Shown one piece after another: positions 17,426 through 25,525 of a stretch of 64,000 nucleotides of DNA. Location: the NCBI GenBank assembly GCA_012032475.1, contig JAAUSY010000003.1, positions 1 through 64,000 of the forward strand. Direction: 5' to 3'. Positions within the stretch are counted from its first letter, which is position 1, and each line of letters begins with the position of its first letter. Both the position numbers and the translations under genes were made by a program. The notes under the pieces were generated by a model. That model saw only the letters and a list, made by a program, of their open reading frames with translations. It was not told the DNA's origin and ran no database searches. The stretch comes from Chloroflexaceae bacterium. GTDB lineage: Bacteria; Chloroflexota; Chloroflexia; Chloroflexales; Chloroflexaceae.

Positions 17426-19914
17426 AGCAGCCTCTTCGCTTCTACGGATTATGGGCCGTCTGCGGGGCCAGCCTGATAATGATCGTTGCCAGTGCGATCC
17501 ACGCCTGGAAGCGCCCGGTCACGGCCCTTTCGAGCATCGCTCCCTATTCCGATACGGTAGACGTTCTGAGCGGGCAGGTGCTCCATGCGCCCGGCGGTGC
17601 CCATCGCACGGTTGATCTGCGTCCGGGCGACCGCATGGTCCGCTACGACGGACGCACGTGGCAGGAGGCGCAGCGGTTGAACTGGCACGAACTCTCGGAA
17701 CGCCGCCCTGGCGAGATGATCGAACTGCTGGTGCAGCGTGGCCCGTCGCTGCATCCCGTCTCGATGCCGGTCACCTCCCCCAACTGGTGGGAGCAACTGG
17801 TCTTGTGGCGCTATCCCATTGGTGCGGGGGTCTGCTGGTTGCCCGCCTCCCTGATCCTGTTGACCATGACCCTGGATGCACGGCGGCAATCACCGCACCG
17901 GCATAACCTCACCGTCGAGCACAGCAGTATCCCGCTCTGGTTTCTGAGTTGGCAGGCCATGAGTATTGCCCAGAGCATGGGCAGCCTCAAATATCCCATT
18001 GCCGTGATGTGGACTGAGGCACTGGTGCCCATTATCGCGCTCCTGATGGCCGCGGTCTCGCTGCCCCATCCCCTGGCCCCGCGTACTCGCCGTTCCTATC
18101 GGGTTGAGCTTGCGCTGGCGGCGGTGGCGACGGCGACCGCAACCGCGACCATCGTGCAGGCGTTCCAGTCGCCATTTCTGTCGGCAGACTGGCGGCGCAT
18201 GGTCCAACTGCTTCGCCCGAATGATCTCGTCTGGTGGTGGAGCTACAGCGTGGCTGTGCTGGGTGCGGCGGCGGCGCTGCTTGGCATTATCGCCACAGCA
18301 AGCTCGGAATGGCTCACGAAAAAACTGCGCTGGCTCAGCCAGCACACCCCCGCTCCCGCTGCCACCTGGATACAGGAAGTGGCAGATTGGGTCGAGCGGC
18401 TCTACCAGCAGTGCCCAACCAGTATCAACGTGATTGCCCAGTTCCAGGCCATCATCCTGGTCTTCTATCTAGTGTTCGATCTGCTGCCGCGCATCCAGGG
18501 TGGGGTAGGTGGGGGCTACAGTTCTCTGTTTCCCATCATTCCGCTGAGCTATCTGCTGCTCTATGGTGATACCCAGGCGCAGGAGCAGGGGCGAATAGGG
18601 ATATGGGGCATAGCAACCGGCGTGGTGCTCATGCACCTGCTCAACGGTATTCTGTGCCTGCTCAATGGGCCTCCTGGGACTGGAGCAACGGGCGCAACCT
18701 GGGCCGATATTGGGAGTCTCCTGCTGGTCGCTCTGGGGACGGTAGGAGGAGGGATGGGTATTGCCATGCATCAGTTTTTGCGGGGGCGGGAATCGTCGCT
18801 CACCGTTGCCATTGATGGCCTCTTTCATCGAACCGACCAGAAGGATTTCTGGCACCATCTCACCCAGGTGGTCGGGGGATGGGTGGGGGTTTCTACCTGG
18901 TTGTGGGTGAGGCGAGAGGATAATGGCGACTGGCAGCTTGTTGAGCAGGCCGGTCAGGTACGACCGGAGTGGTTGGCGGCTCCCGGCGTGCAGGATGGGT
19001 TGGGCAAACTGGCAACCTTGAAGCCAGTGGATGTTATTGTTGACACCCTGGAACTCCCAACGACCCTGATCCTGCTGCCGATTGCCCGTCATGAGCGGGT
19101 ATACGAAGTGCTGATTGCTGCCAACCCACAAAAAGCCAGGGCCAGGCGCTTGCGGGAGCCGAACGTGGCCGGACGCCTGCGCGAAGCGGTCAACTTGCTG
19201 CGCGTGCGGGAGCAGGAACAGGAGCGTGCTGAGGAGCAAGCACGTTATGCCGAGGCGATGCGGCGGCTTCAGGAATGGGAAAAGCGCGGCACCCAGACCG
19301 ACTATATGCATGCGTTTGCGCTGCTGCACGATGGGCCGCTTCACCAGATGGCTGCCCTTGCCGAGACCATGCGTAAGCTGGAGAAGCAGATGGGAGCGCC
19401 ACATGGTCACGCGGTCAGCGAATTTGTGGGGGAACTGGAAATCATCAGTCATGCCACCCGACACATCTTTCAAAACCTGGGAGCTGCCATCGTGGTAGAA
19501 CGACTGGTGGAGACGGTTCGGGAACGCATCAACGAATGGGAAGAACAGTTCCCGGAGATAACCTTTCGCTACGAGGTCACTGAGGAACCGTCCCTGAGCC
19601 AGGGTCAGCGAGAGCGTATCTACCTGGTGGTCAAGCAGGCGGTTGAGAATGCCATCAGCCATGCCCGTCCCCAAACCATTCGGGTGACGATGCGGCAGGA
19701 TGCGGACGGGCTGAAGGTGGAGATAGGCGACGATGGGTGCGGTTTTGACTATGATGCCGTTCGGGTCCAACGACGTGATGACGGGGGCCAGTCCCAGACG
19801 GGCCATCTATCGAGTGGGTTGCTCATTATGAAAAAGCTGGTGGAGGAGATGGGAGGCACGTTCGCGGTTGAAACCCATCCAGGCCAGGGGTGTCGTGTTC
19901 AGGTTCATCTTTGA
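17422..19914 (+). CDS. Membrane sensor histidine kinase with N-terminal PDZ-like region
   Basis: An 830-residue kinase coupled to the preceding regulator by a 4 bp overlap. Seen: a first membrane helix (about 8-25), then a probably extracytoplasmic PDZ-like segment (VDLRPGDRMVRYDGRTW, about 45-105), multiple membrane helices (about 115-450), a GAF-like region and a coiled coil. The phosphoacceptor region is MHAFALLHDGPLHQMAAL (H-box of the HisKA_3 class). The ATPase domain has KQAVENAISHARP and GDDGCGFDYD. The PDZ fold before the membrane bundle suggests sensing of a peptide or protein C-terminus outside the membrane, which is inference. The kinase probably phosphorylates the coupled regulator. 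Confidence 0.87.
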   Translation: MKQPLRFYGLWAVCGASLIMIVASAIHAWKRPVTALSSIAPYSDTVDVLSGQVLHAPGGAHRTVDLRPGDRMVRYDGRTWQEAQRLNWHELSERRPGEMIELLVQRGPSLHPVSMPVTSPNWWEQLVLWRYPIGAGVCWLPASLILLTMTLDARRQSPHRHNLTVEHSSIPLWFLSWQAMSIAQSMGSLKYPIAVMWTEALVPIIALLMAAVSLPHPLAPRTRRSYRVELALAAVATATATATIVQAFQSPFLSADWRRMVQLLRPNDLVWWWSYSVAVLGAAAALLGIIATASSEWLTKKLRWLSQHTPAPAATWIQEVADWVERLYQQCPTSINVIAQFQAIILVFYLVFDLLPRIQGGVGGGYSSLFPIIPLSYLLLYGDTQAQEQGRIGIWGIATGVVLMHLLNGILCLLNGPPGTGATGATWADIGSLLLVALGTVGGGMGIAMHQFLRGRESSLTVAIDGLFHRTDQKDFWHHLTQVVGGWVGVSTWLWVRREDNGDWQLVEQAGQVRPEWLAAPGVQDGLGKLATLKPVDVIVDTLELPTTLILLPIARHERVYEVLIAANPQKARARRLREPNVAGRLREAVNLLRVREQEQERAEEQARYAEAMRRLQEWEKRGTQTDYMHAFALLHDGPLHQMAALAETMRKLEKQMGAPHGHAVSEFVGELEIISHATRHIFQNLGAAIVVERLVETVRERINEWEEQFPEITFRYEVTEEPSLSQGQRERIYLVVKQAVENAISHARPQTIRVTMRQDADGLKVEIGDDGCGFDYDAVRVQRRDDGGQSQTGHLSSGLLIMKKLVEEMGGTFAVETHPGQGCRVQVHL

Positions 19915-20190
19915 AAACGGGTGGTACCATTCCATGTTATCAGCGGTATCGGCCATCTGCCCGGCCTGGAAGCGGGACCAGAACTCATCCGAGGTCAGGT
20001 GATATTGCTGCTCAAACGCTTGCAGCACCCTGGTGATGGGTGAGAGGTTCGCCTCGTCCTGGGCTATCTGCGGTTGGACAATCTTGTGCAAGGCCCGGTC
20101 GAGAAAATCGTCGTGAAACCCATCAAGATACCGTCGTCGTAACCGTTCAATATGGTGCTGCGGTGCGACTGGTTGGTCCGTGGTGGGCAT
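19807..20190 (-). CDS. Conserved small protein of unknown function
   Basis: A 127-residue acidic/basic soluble protein; the segment EFWSRFQAGQMADTADNMEWYHPF recalls small proteins often found beside toxin genes, but no family is certain. ATG 20190 has AAGGAGG nine bases upstream, which gives confidence in translation. Its last 108 bases overlap, on the opposite strand, the end of the histidine kinase gene, so its C-terminus may have been replaced when the two genes became adjacent. No partner toxin gene lies next to it. Confidence 0.55.
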   Translation of the reverse strand: MPTTDQPVAPQHHIERLRRRYLDGFHDDFLDRALHKIVQPQIAQDEANLSPITRVLQAFEQQYHLTSDEFWSRFQAGQMADTADNMEWYHPFSKMNLNTTPLAWMGFNRERASHLLHQLFHNEQPTR

Positions 20191-20255
20191 TGGCTCAATC
20201 CTCCTTCCGTTCAATCGGGACGCTTTTAGTATAGCACAGCGTGACAGCAAGGGTG

Positions 20256-20421
20256 CTATTCCACTGCTCCCCACACCCGCACTATGCCGTCAACTGCCCC
20301 CATCACGATGCGCGACCCGTCTGAACTGAATACAATGCTATAGGTAGTCCTGCATATGGATGGTGATACTGGCCCGGCTCTAGCTGGAATGGCGAACTCT
20401 ACGGGTTTCGCCTGGTTCTGG
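20256..20421 (-). pseudogene. C-terminal fragment of a WD40-repeat protein
   Basis: The minus strand reads VFSSDGSRIVMGAVDGIVRV followed by WG, a good WD40 repeat, then a TAG stop at 20256. Upstream the frame stays open without a start codon or ribosome site, and it has no room for further repeats before the Crp/Fnr gene. It is best seen as the tail of a decayed WD40 gene. Confidence 0.45.
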
Positions 20422-20470
20422 GCGCGGTGCCCGCTGCCCGATGAGGCGCGGCGGCGCGAGTTTCCCCCCT

Positions 20471-21181
20471 TTATTCCCCATTGATGAGTTGCTGGAGCTT
20501 TTCCTGGTTGATCAGGGAGATCCCGTCGTCCTCAATCCGAATCATGCCATCTTCGCGGAATTCCCCAATGGTTCTGGTTACCGTTTCGCGGTAGGAGCCA
20601 ATCATTTCCGCAAGCTGCTGGTGGGTTGCGTGGACCACGGCGGGTGGGGGAGGGAGCTGGTCGGGATGAGGTGGGGTTCTTGCCAGCGCCAGGAGGGTTG
20701 TTGCCAGGCGCTGGGGCACGCTCTTGAAGGCGATGTCTCCCAACCTGGTTTCCATCTCACCAATGCGCTGCCCCATCACCTCGAGCAGGCGACGGGTGAC
20801 CTGGGGGTACGATTGCAGAATGGTTTGCAGGAGGGCGGCATTGAGGTACCCGACCGTGCAGGGGGTGATGGCTTCGGCGGCGTTCGTGTGGGTCTTCTGG
20901 GGGTTCAGGGGTATTTCTCCAAAGACGGTCACGGCTTCCACGGTGCCCAGGCGGAGCATACGCCCTTCGCTCGAAAGTTTGTAGATTTGCACCCGCCCTT
21001 GTTTCAGGAGGAAGAGGTGTTCGCATGGTTCGCCGGGTGCGTAGAAGTGGTGGCCCGACGGACAGGTGGCGAGGGGGATGGCGGCTTCGATGAGGGAGCA
21101 CTGCTCCTGAGACAGATCGCGGAAGATGTCTCCCACGGCCTGGGAGGGGGGGCTAGCTGATTCGTGTGCCACCGTCTTCAA
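20471..21181 (-). CDS. Crp/Fnr-family transcription regulator
   Basis: About 236 residues. Seen: an N-terminal cyclic-nucleotide-binding-like beta barrel (GHHFYAPGEPCEHLFLLKQGRVQIY; FGEIPL) without the Cys cluster of an FNR iron-sulfur sensor, a long dimerisation helix, and a C-terminal winged HTH with THQQLAEMIGSYRETVTRTIGEF. The barrel lacks a clear cAMP phosphate-binding Arg signature, so the ligand is unknown. The start is uncertain: TTG 21181 or GTG 21172. The reading frame overlaps the end of argB by 29 bases, so it lies in the same minus-strand unit. Confidence 0.9.
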   Translation of the reverse strand: MKTVAHESASPPSQAVGDIFRDLSQEQCSLIEAAIPLATCPSGHHFYAPGEPCEHLFLLKQGRVQIYKLSSEGRMLRLGTVEAVTVFGEIPLNPQKTHTNAAEAITPCTVGYLNAALLQTILQSYPQVTRRLLEVMGQRIGEMETRLGDIAFKSVPQRLATTLLALARTPPHPDQLPPPPAVVHATHQQLAEMIGSYRETVTRTIGEFREDGMIRIEDDGISLINQEKLQQLINGE

Positions 21182-21935
21182 GCCCTTCCAGGTTCGTAAT
21201 ACGAACGGTGGCGACTCCCGCGGCTCGTGCGGCCAGGGCCGACCGAACTTTGGGGATCATTCCCTCCGTAATGATCCCTGCCTGAATGTGGGATTCTATC
21301 TCCGCGGCGGCGAGGTGTGGAATGACCTGCCCCGCGCTGAGCACGCCCGGTACGTTGCTCACGAAGACCAATTCGGTTCTGGAGGTTCGGGTTCCGAGCT
21401 TGCCGTCGTCGTTGCGGGAGAGGCTTTCCGCAATGGCGAGCGCGACATGGTCGGCGTTGACGTTGTAGGATAGGCCGTCTTCTTGCCCCAGGGCAACGGG
21501 GGCCAGCACCGGTAGCCAGCCCAGGCGGAGCAGGGTGTGAAGCGTCTCATGGTCAACGGCGGTGATAGTTCCGACCCGCCCCAGGTCGGTTCCGCCCGGA
21601 CGGTGGGGAACACAGCGGAGCAATCCCAGGTCAACCCCGCTCAGCCCGATGGCCCGCCGGCCTGCCATGGTCAGTGCGGCGACCAGGCGCTTGTTGATGC
21701 TCCCGCACACGACCATTTCCATCACGGCCATACTCTCCGGGGGGGTGACCCGCAACCCTTCGATGAAGTGGACGGTCTGTCCAAACCGATCCATGGCGGC
21801 GCTAATCTCTTTGCCGCCGCCGTGAACGAGCACGACCGGACGGTCAAGGGCCGCCAGGGCCGGGCAGAGCTTCCCCAGAAAGGTGGGGGTATCCAGTTCT
21901 TTGCCCCCGATTTTGATAATAGTTATGGTTTCCAC
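21153..21935 (-). CDS. argB: Acetylglutamate kinase (or related LysZ-type amino-acid kinase)
   Basis: A 260-residue amino-acid kinase. Seen: the N-terminal IIKIGGKEL phosphate loop, LVHGGGKEIS, a glycine-rich middle region, NVNADHVALAIAESL, and the C-terminal ITEGMIPKVRSA signature of ArgB. The enzyme phosphorylates N-acetylglutamate in arginine synthesis; the LysW-dependent LysZ branch cannot be excluded by sequence alone. The start is GTG 21935 with AAGGTGAGG just upstream. No other arginine genes are in the window. The Crp/Fnr gene overlaps its end. Confidence 0.87.
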   Translation of the reverse strand: METITIIKIGGKELDTPTFLGKLCPALAALDRPVVLVHGGGKEISAAMDRFGQTVHFIEGLRVTPPESMAVMEMVVCGSINKRLVAALTMAGRRAIGLSGVDLGLLRCVPHRPGGTDLGRVGTITAVDHETLHTLLRLGWLPVLAPVALGQEDGLSYNVNADHVALAIAESLSRNDDGKLGTRTSRTELVFVSNVPGVLSAGQVIPHLAAAEIESHIQAGIITEGMIPKVRSALAARAAGVATVRITNLEGLEDGGTRIS

Positions 21936-21990
21936 GCCTCACCTTGCCTCTTGAACCAGTTCTCTGGGTATTCTACTCAATCTTTTCAAG

Positions 21991-22019
21991 TTGCACAAGC
22001 GGCGGGATTCTGGTACAAT
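21991..22019 (+). promoter_or_regulatory. Sigma-70-type promoter of tRNA-Ser
   Basis: TTGCAC (21991-21996), a 17 bp spacer and TACAAT (22014-22019) point towards tRNA-Ser, giving a start near 22026. It lies in the divergent gap with argB. Confidence 0.75.
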
Positions 22020-22083
22020 CCATGCGACGATTTTATCACGATTGTCTTGATTGATGGTCGTCGGTCAGGTTCGTGGTGTTCGT

Positions 22084-22174
22084 GGGCGGGTCGCATAGTT
22101 GGTCTAGTGCGCGGCATTGGAAATGCCGTAGGGTGTCACAGCCCTCGTGGGTTCGAATCCCACCCCGCCCGCCA
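22084..22174 (+). tRNA. tRNA-Ser(GGA)
   Basis: A class II tRNA with acceptor stem GGGCGGG/CCCGCCC, anticodon stem CGGCA/TGCCG around loop TTGGAAA (anticodon GGA), a long variable arm, T arm GTGGG-TTCGAAT-CCCAC, discriminator G and an encoded CCA. Confidence 0.95.
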
Positions 22175-22197
22175 GGGATGGGCCGGTTTCGGCTCTG

Positions 22198-22800
22198 ATG
22201 GCTTCGGTCTGTTCTCCGTTTGTTCAGGTGCAAGTGCCATTCGGGCGGCATAAACCAGGGAAGCTACGCAGCTTTGAGGATGGCGAGGTGCGTTTCGAGC
22301 CGATGGGCGACCAGGGGTACGCCTGCGACGTGGGACTGCTTACCGTGCCGATGACCGCCCGCTTCCTCATCAACGATGGGCAGCATCGTCGGGCAGCAAT
22401 AGAGGAGGCCCTGCGGGAAAACCCCGACCTGGGCGATGAAACCATCTCGGTCGTGTTCTTCATTGACGCTGGCCTCGAACGCAGCCAGCAAATCTTTGCC
22501 GACCTGAACAAGCACGCCGTGCGCCCGACCCGCTCTATCGGTATCCTCTACGACCACCGCGACCCCTTTGCCCGCCTTGCGCTCAACCTGGTGGAAGTAG
22601 TCCCGATTTTCCGCGACTTCACTGATTGGAACTATACGCAAGGCCACTGGGACAACACAACGCTGTTCGCAACGTATCTTGATGATACGTTAGGCGAGAA
22701 GCATACCAATCGAACCTACCGGGTGATTACCCCGGAGATAGTTGAACGGGTGTTTGAGCGACTGGAGGGCATCAAGTACGTGCCAGGAGTATGGTCGTGA
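22198..22800 (+). pseudogene. Truncated DndB-like (DGQHR) protein
   Basis: About 200 residues. The block FLINDGQHRRAAIEEALREN, followed by VVFFIDAGLERSQQIFADLNKHAVRPTR, is the hallmark of DndB, the regulator of DNA phosphorothioate modification. The usual 70 or so N-terminal residues are missing and the C-terminal third does not match what I know of DndB. The frame begins inside tRNA-Ser and no ribosome site is seen, so this is probably a remnant. No dndCDE genes lie in the window. It sits between tRNA-Ser and the left edge of the integrated element, suggesting relics of an older island at tRNA-Ser. Confidence 0.6.
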
Positions 22801-22901
22801 GGCGAGGTATTGACAGCGTGAGGAGCGCCTGGTACCATGGAGGTATGACGAACTTCTTTCCAGGTGCATACGCCCCATTCCTCTTTCTGGTGCGCTTGCG
22901 C

Positions 22902-22973
22902 GAGTTGTCCAATAATTCTACCCCTGAGTTGTCCAACAATTCTTTCCCACTTGTCCAATAATTAGTTAGGCGA
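22902..22973. repeat. Three-copy 24 bp tandem repeat beside attL
   Basis: The motif TTGTCCAAYAATTMT occurs at about 22904, 22928 and 22952, each 24 bp apart, with the first two copies also sharing GAG in front. It ends 12 bp before the attL repeat, just outside the element boundary. It may reflect protein-binding sites at the integration locus or a chance microsatellite. Confidence 0.75.
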
Positions 22974-22984
22974 GGAGAGGAAAG

Positions 22985-23031
22985 TGGTGGAACGGAGGGG
23001 ACTTGAACCCCTGACCCCCTGCGTGCAAAGC
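22985..23031. other. attL: 3' fragment of tRNA-Ala
   Basis: Forty-seven bases are identical to 39789-39835 and correspond to the 3' part of tRNA-Ala, from the encoded CCA to the anticodon loop. The identity ends abruptly on both sides (next bases TGATA on the left, AGGTG on the right). Confidence 0.95.
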
Positions 23032-23133
23032 TGATACCATTCATTCTCCTACCCCCTCTATACCTGTCATACCCCTTTATAGCGCTTTGTGTTTCTATGG
23101 CACATATCTCAACCTCTCAGGATTTCTCACCCT

Positions 23134-23158
23134 GTTGTTGTCAGCGTTGTTGTCAAAA
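23134..23158. repeat. Left arm-type repeat, possible integrase binding site
   Basis: This 25 bp stretch contains two GTTGTTGTC units and matches 39674-39698 at 24 of 25 positions. It lies 103 bp inside attL; its partner lies 91 bp inside attR. Matched repeats at the two ends suit arm-site binding by the tyrosine integrase. Confidence 0.65.
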
Positions 23159-23167
23159 TTCTCCGCG

Positions 23168-23437
23168 CTACAACCCTTCATAGTCGATCTGCTCCTTGCG
23201 GCGAACCCGAATGATACGCACGGTCCGGGTGTCATCGTCCACGGTGTAGACAATGCGCCAACGCCCTGCTAGCCAGAGACGATAGAAACCTGGTTTGCCT
23301 CGAAGTTCCTTTGAAGCAGGAGGACGAGGGTCTTTTGCCAGACTGCGGAACTGCTGCCGGGCTTGTGCGCGAATATGTCCTGGTAGTGCCTTCACCTCTG
23401 CATACAGTTCAGGGGCAAACTCAACGTGGTAGCTCAC
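23168..23437 (-). CDS. RelE/ParE-type toxin
   Basis: An 89-residue protein with the RelE-superfamily pattern: VEFAPELYAEVKALP, then ELRGKPGFYRLWLAGRWRIVY with YTVDDDTRTVRIIRV and a C-terminal YEGL. Family members are ribosome-dependent RNases (RelE) or gyrase inhibitors (ParE); which one applies is not decided here. It starts inside the end of the antitoxin gene (17 bp overlap), so the two are translationally coupled. It is the leftmost gene of the element. Confidence 0.85.
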   Translation of the reverse strand: MSYHVEFAPELYAEVKALPGHIRAQARQQFRSLAKDPRPPASKELRGKPGFYRLWLAGRWRIVYTVDDDTRTVRIIRVRRKEQIDYEGL

Positions 23438-23711
23438 CGGCAGCCTCCGCTCGATCTAGTTCGGCTTCAAACTCGTCTAGAGGTATCCAGGCGTCATCTG
23501 GAGTGTTCTCAAGTACCTTCATCGCGTCTGCAATCAGTTCCTCATCATCCTCGTCATCCTCCATCGGTTCGACAACAAACGGTTGGACCATCTTCACGAT
23601 GTAAGCTATCAATTGCAACCGCTCCGCTGGCGAAAGTTCGTCTACCAGGCGCAAAACGTGCTGGTAGCGGTCGGGGGTGGTTGTCGGGGTCGGTGCAGTC
23701 ATCGTGGTCAT
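23421..23711 (-). CDS. Antitoxin partner of the RelE/ParE toxin
   Basis: A 96-residue acidic protein (DDEDDEELIADAMKVLENTP). The first part (YQHVLRLVDELSPAERLQLIAY) resembles small helical antitoxin-like proteins that precede RelE genes. ATG 23711 follows AAAGGAGG. The long upstream extension in the same frame lacks a ribosome site. The order antitoxin then toxin with overlap supports a toxin-antitoxin role. The upstream gap to 24131 holds the hairpin at 23952-23980 and no other gene. Confidence 0.7.
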   Translation of the reverse strand: MTTMTAPTPTTTPDRYQHVLRLVDELSPAERLQLIAYIVKMVQPFVVEPMEDDEDDEELIADAMKVLENTPDDAWIPLDEFEAELDRAEAAGELPR

Positions 23712-23951
23712 TGCTGGCCTCCTTTCAATTCGCTTGCCCTCCATTCGTTTGCCCTCCATTGTACCACCTGTGACGGCAAACAGGTGTACCCCTCTGCGTT
23801 GCCCCACGAGGCCGAAACATGTAGCCGTAGGTCATGCAGGTTTCAACCCAGAGGCACCATGCAGACCGTCCTGCGAAGCCTGAGAGGCCATCTGCGCCCC
23901 GTCCCACAACATCCACCACAGCGTGAAAGCAAATTTGTTCTCAATGGAACG

Positions 23952-23980
23952 GATGCCGTTCTCGTTATCAGAACGGCATC
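23952..23980. terminator. Perfect 11 bp hairpin after a minus-strand operon
   Basis: GATGCCGTTCT and its exact complement flank a 7-base loop (CGTTATC). It lies about 150 bases after the stop of the HTH protein gene at 24132 on the minus strand. No run of U follows on either strand, so it may be a weak or factor-assisted terminator or an RNA element. Confidence 0.45.
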
Positions 23981-24131
23981 GTTGCTAGCCCCACTAACAT
24001 CGCCTACCATTTGTACAAGTAGTGACATTCAGGGTTTTGCGCTATCGCCGTCTCCAGGTTGCCATACTCCTGCACAACCAGATCACGAAGACGACGCAGG
24101 CCATCGCGCCGTCTTTGAAGTAGTGGTGTCA

Positions 24132-24650
24132 TCATGTGCATTCCTCCAGCATCCCCAAATAAGCGTCAAGTTCTGCGTCCGTCATCCTCGACAGAGGCTT
24201 CGGAGGTGCTATGGCTTTGACATTCTCAGTGGCCTCGTTTAGTTCGAGTCTCTCCAACTTGACCCCAGTCTCCAGCAAACGAACGGCAGTAGGAAGGTGC
24301 CGCCGGGCTTCCTCTGGACTCATTGCCGAAATCTGCGCGAGGGATAAGATGGCGATGCCAGATAACTGCATCTCGTCAGCTTTGCGCAAGCGTTCCCTCG
24401 ACCGTCTGGAAGCCTCTTTCTTCGCTGCCTCGCGCTGCGCTGCAATAATCTCCTGATCGTAAACAGCAGCACGTTCGACCCATCCATAACGATCCGACCA
24501 TTTGGCGATGGTGCCGAAGGGAATGCCGGTCTCCTCTGCCAGCCGCCGCAAACTTCGTTCACCGCCCCCCTGATCACAGTAGGCCGTGAACGCATCACGG
24601 GCACGAGGAGACTCGCGCTCCTTGTTACCACGACGTGTTGTTGTTGTCAT
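24132..24650 (-). CDS. HTH protein resembling terminase small subunits
   Basis: A 172-residue protein. The N-terminus has a homeodomain-like HTH, LRRLAEETGIPFGTIAKWSDRYGW, followed by a basic coiled coil (AAKKEASRRSRERLRKADEM) and a helical C-terminus. This layout resembles phage terminase small subunits or related HTH adaptors, but no large terminase is present, so packaging is not established. ATG 24650 is preferred; the preceding gene's stop lies two bases before it, so translation is coupled. It closes a run of four genes (25758 to 24132) on the minus strand. Confidence 0.55.
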   Translation of the reverse strand: MTTTTRRGNKERESPRARDAFTAYCDQGGGERSLRRLAEETGIPFGTIAKWSDRYGWVERAAVYDQEIIAAQREAAKKEASRRSRERLRKADEMQLSGIAILSLAQISAMSPEEARRHLPTAVRLLETGVKLERLELNEATENVKAIAPPKPLSRMTDAELDAYLGMLEECT

Positions 24651-24652
24651 AA

Positions 24653-25015
24653 TCAAAAATCCCCGTCCACTTCGTCCACTACCACACCCGCCTGCTTTGC
24701 CCAGGCCGTAAGACGTTTGCCCGCCAGCTTCTCTGCTGGAGTTTGTGATAGATGGCGATGGCCTGGGCGTCTCTCCCTGATAGCCGAGGCTGCGTGGTCA
24801 CGAACACCGATGGTCGGGGAGACCCGCGCTGCCTCCGGGTTGTGCCAGCCTTCTTCCAGCATCTCCAGCGCCGTGAAGTGCGCCAGGAGACCTGCACCCT
24901 GTCTCGCAGCTTCCTGGGCCGCAGCGAGATAAGCGCAATCACGGTCGTTATGGGCTTGCTGAGCGATAGCGCACAGCAGACGAGTGCAGGTCTCCTCGTT
25001 CAGGTAGGGCAGCAT
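24653..25015 (-). CDS. Hypothetical protein
   Basis: A 120-residue protein, helical and Ala-rich in its first half (ETCTRLLCAIAQQAHNDRD), with a basic middle (RERRPGHRHLSQTPAEK) and an acidic end (VVVDEVDGDF). No family is recognised. ATG 25015 has GGAGG seven bases upstream, inside the end of the preceding (frameshifted) gene, so it is translationally coupled. Its stop sits directly before the HTH protein gene. Confidence 0.6.
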   Translation of the reverse strand: MLPYLNEETCTRLLCAIAQQAHNDRDCAYLAAAQEAARQGAGLLAHFTALEMLEEGWHNPEAARVSPTIGVRDHAASAIRERRPGHRHLSQTPAEKLAGKRLTAWAKQAGVVVDEVDGDF

Positions 25016-25017
25016 TA

Positions 25018-25525
25018 TCAAGCCTCCAGTACACCGATCTCGACAAAGCCATTGAAGAGGCTTTGTAGCGCACCCTGTTCCGCCTGTGTTGCATCAAAAA
25101 AAAGCCTGTGCCGACGCTACCTTTCGCTGGATGCTGTTTAGCTCATCTTCCCGTGCAGACAAGGCGACCGCTGCCTGGATATGCTTCTTCTTCGCCGTCT
25201 CCAGATACCCTGGTAGCGCCTTGACCTCCCTCTCGGCTTCCTGGAGCGCCTGCTGTGCCGTCCGATGGGCTTGCCTCAACTCCTCGTGCCGACGCTGCAC
25301 ACCACGATGGGCAAAACGGGACCGTTCCGCAGTCTCTCGTGCAACGAGAAGCGCTGCGTAGTCCCCTTCTCCTTCCCCGTGTTCCTCAAGCTGCTTCACT
25401 CGTTCCTGGGCCAATCTCAATGCTTCAGAACTCTCCTTGAACGTCGGTGAGTAGTTGCGTGAAGCGCTGGCAGCAGCAGCTTCTTCGGCCACAAGGGACT
25501 GGTATTGTTCTACGGTGATTTCCAT
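25018..25525 (-). CDS. Coiled-coil protein, frame interrupted at an eight-base homopolymer
   Basis: The frame from ATG 25525 gives 143 residues of charged coiled coil (LRLAQERVKQLEEHGE; LQEAEREVKAL) and meets TGA at 25094, straight after eight T's (A's at 25096-25103 on the plus strand). One T fewer would open 25 more codons (from DATQAEQGALQ to FVEIGVLEA), stopping at 25018, two bases before the next gene's ATG and with that gene's GGAGG inside. This strongly suggests the longer product is real: either a sequencing or genuine indel, or transcriptional slippage in the run. The function is unknown; coiled coils of this type suit a structural or scaffold role. Confidence 0.6.

Noticed and set aside
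22985-23031. A second tRNA-Ala gene at the left end
   Set aside because: Only the 3' 47 bases are present; the D arm and 5' acceptor are missing, so it is an attachment-site fragment.
22772-23044. A small minus-strand frame with ELLDNS repeats beside attL
   Set aside because: The repeats come from the 24 bp DNA repeat; the frame begins in the tRNA fragment and has no ribosome site.
24132-24650. Phage packaging function from the terminase-like small subunit
   Set aside because: No large terminase, portal or capsid gene was seen, so the similarity only supports an HTH DNA-binding protein.
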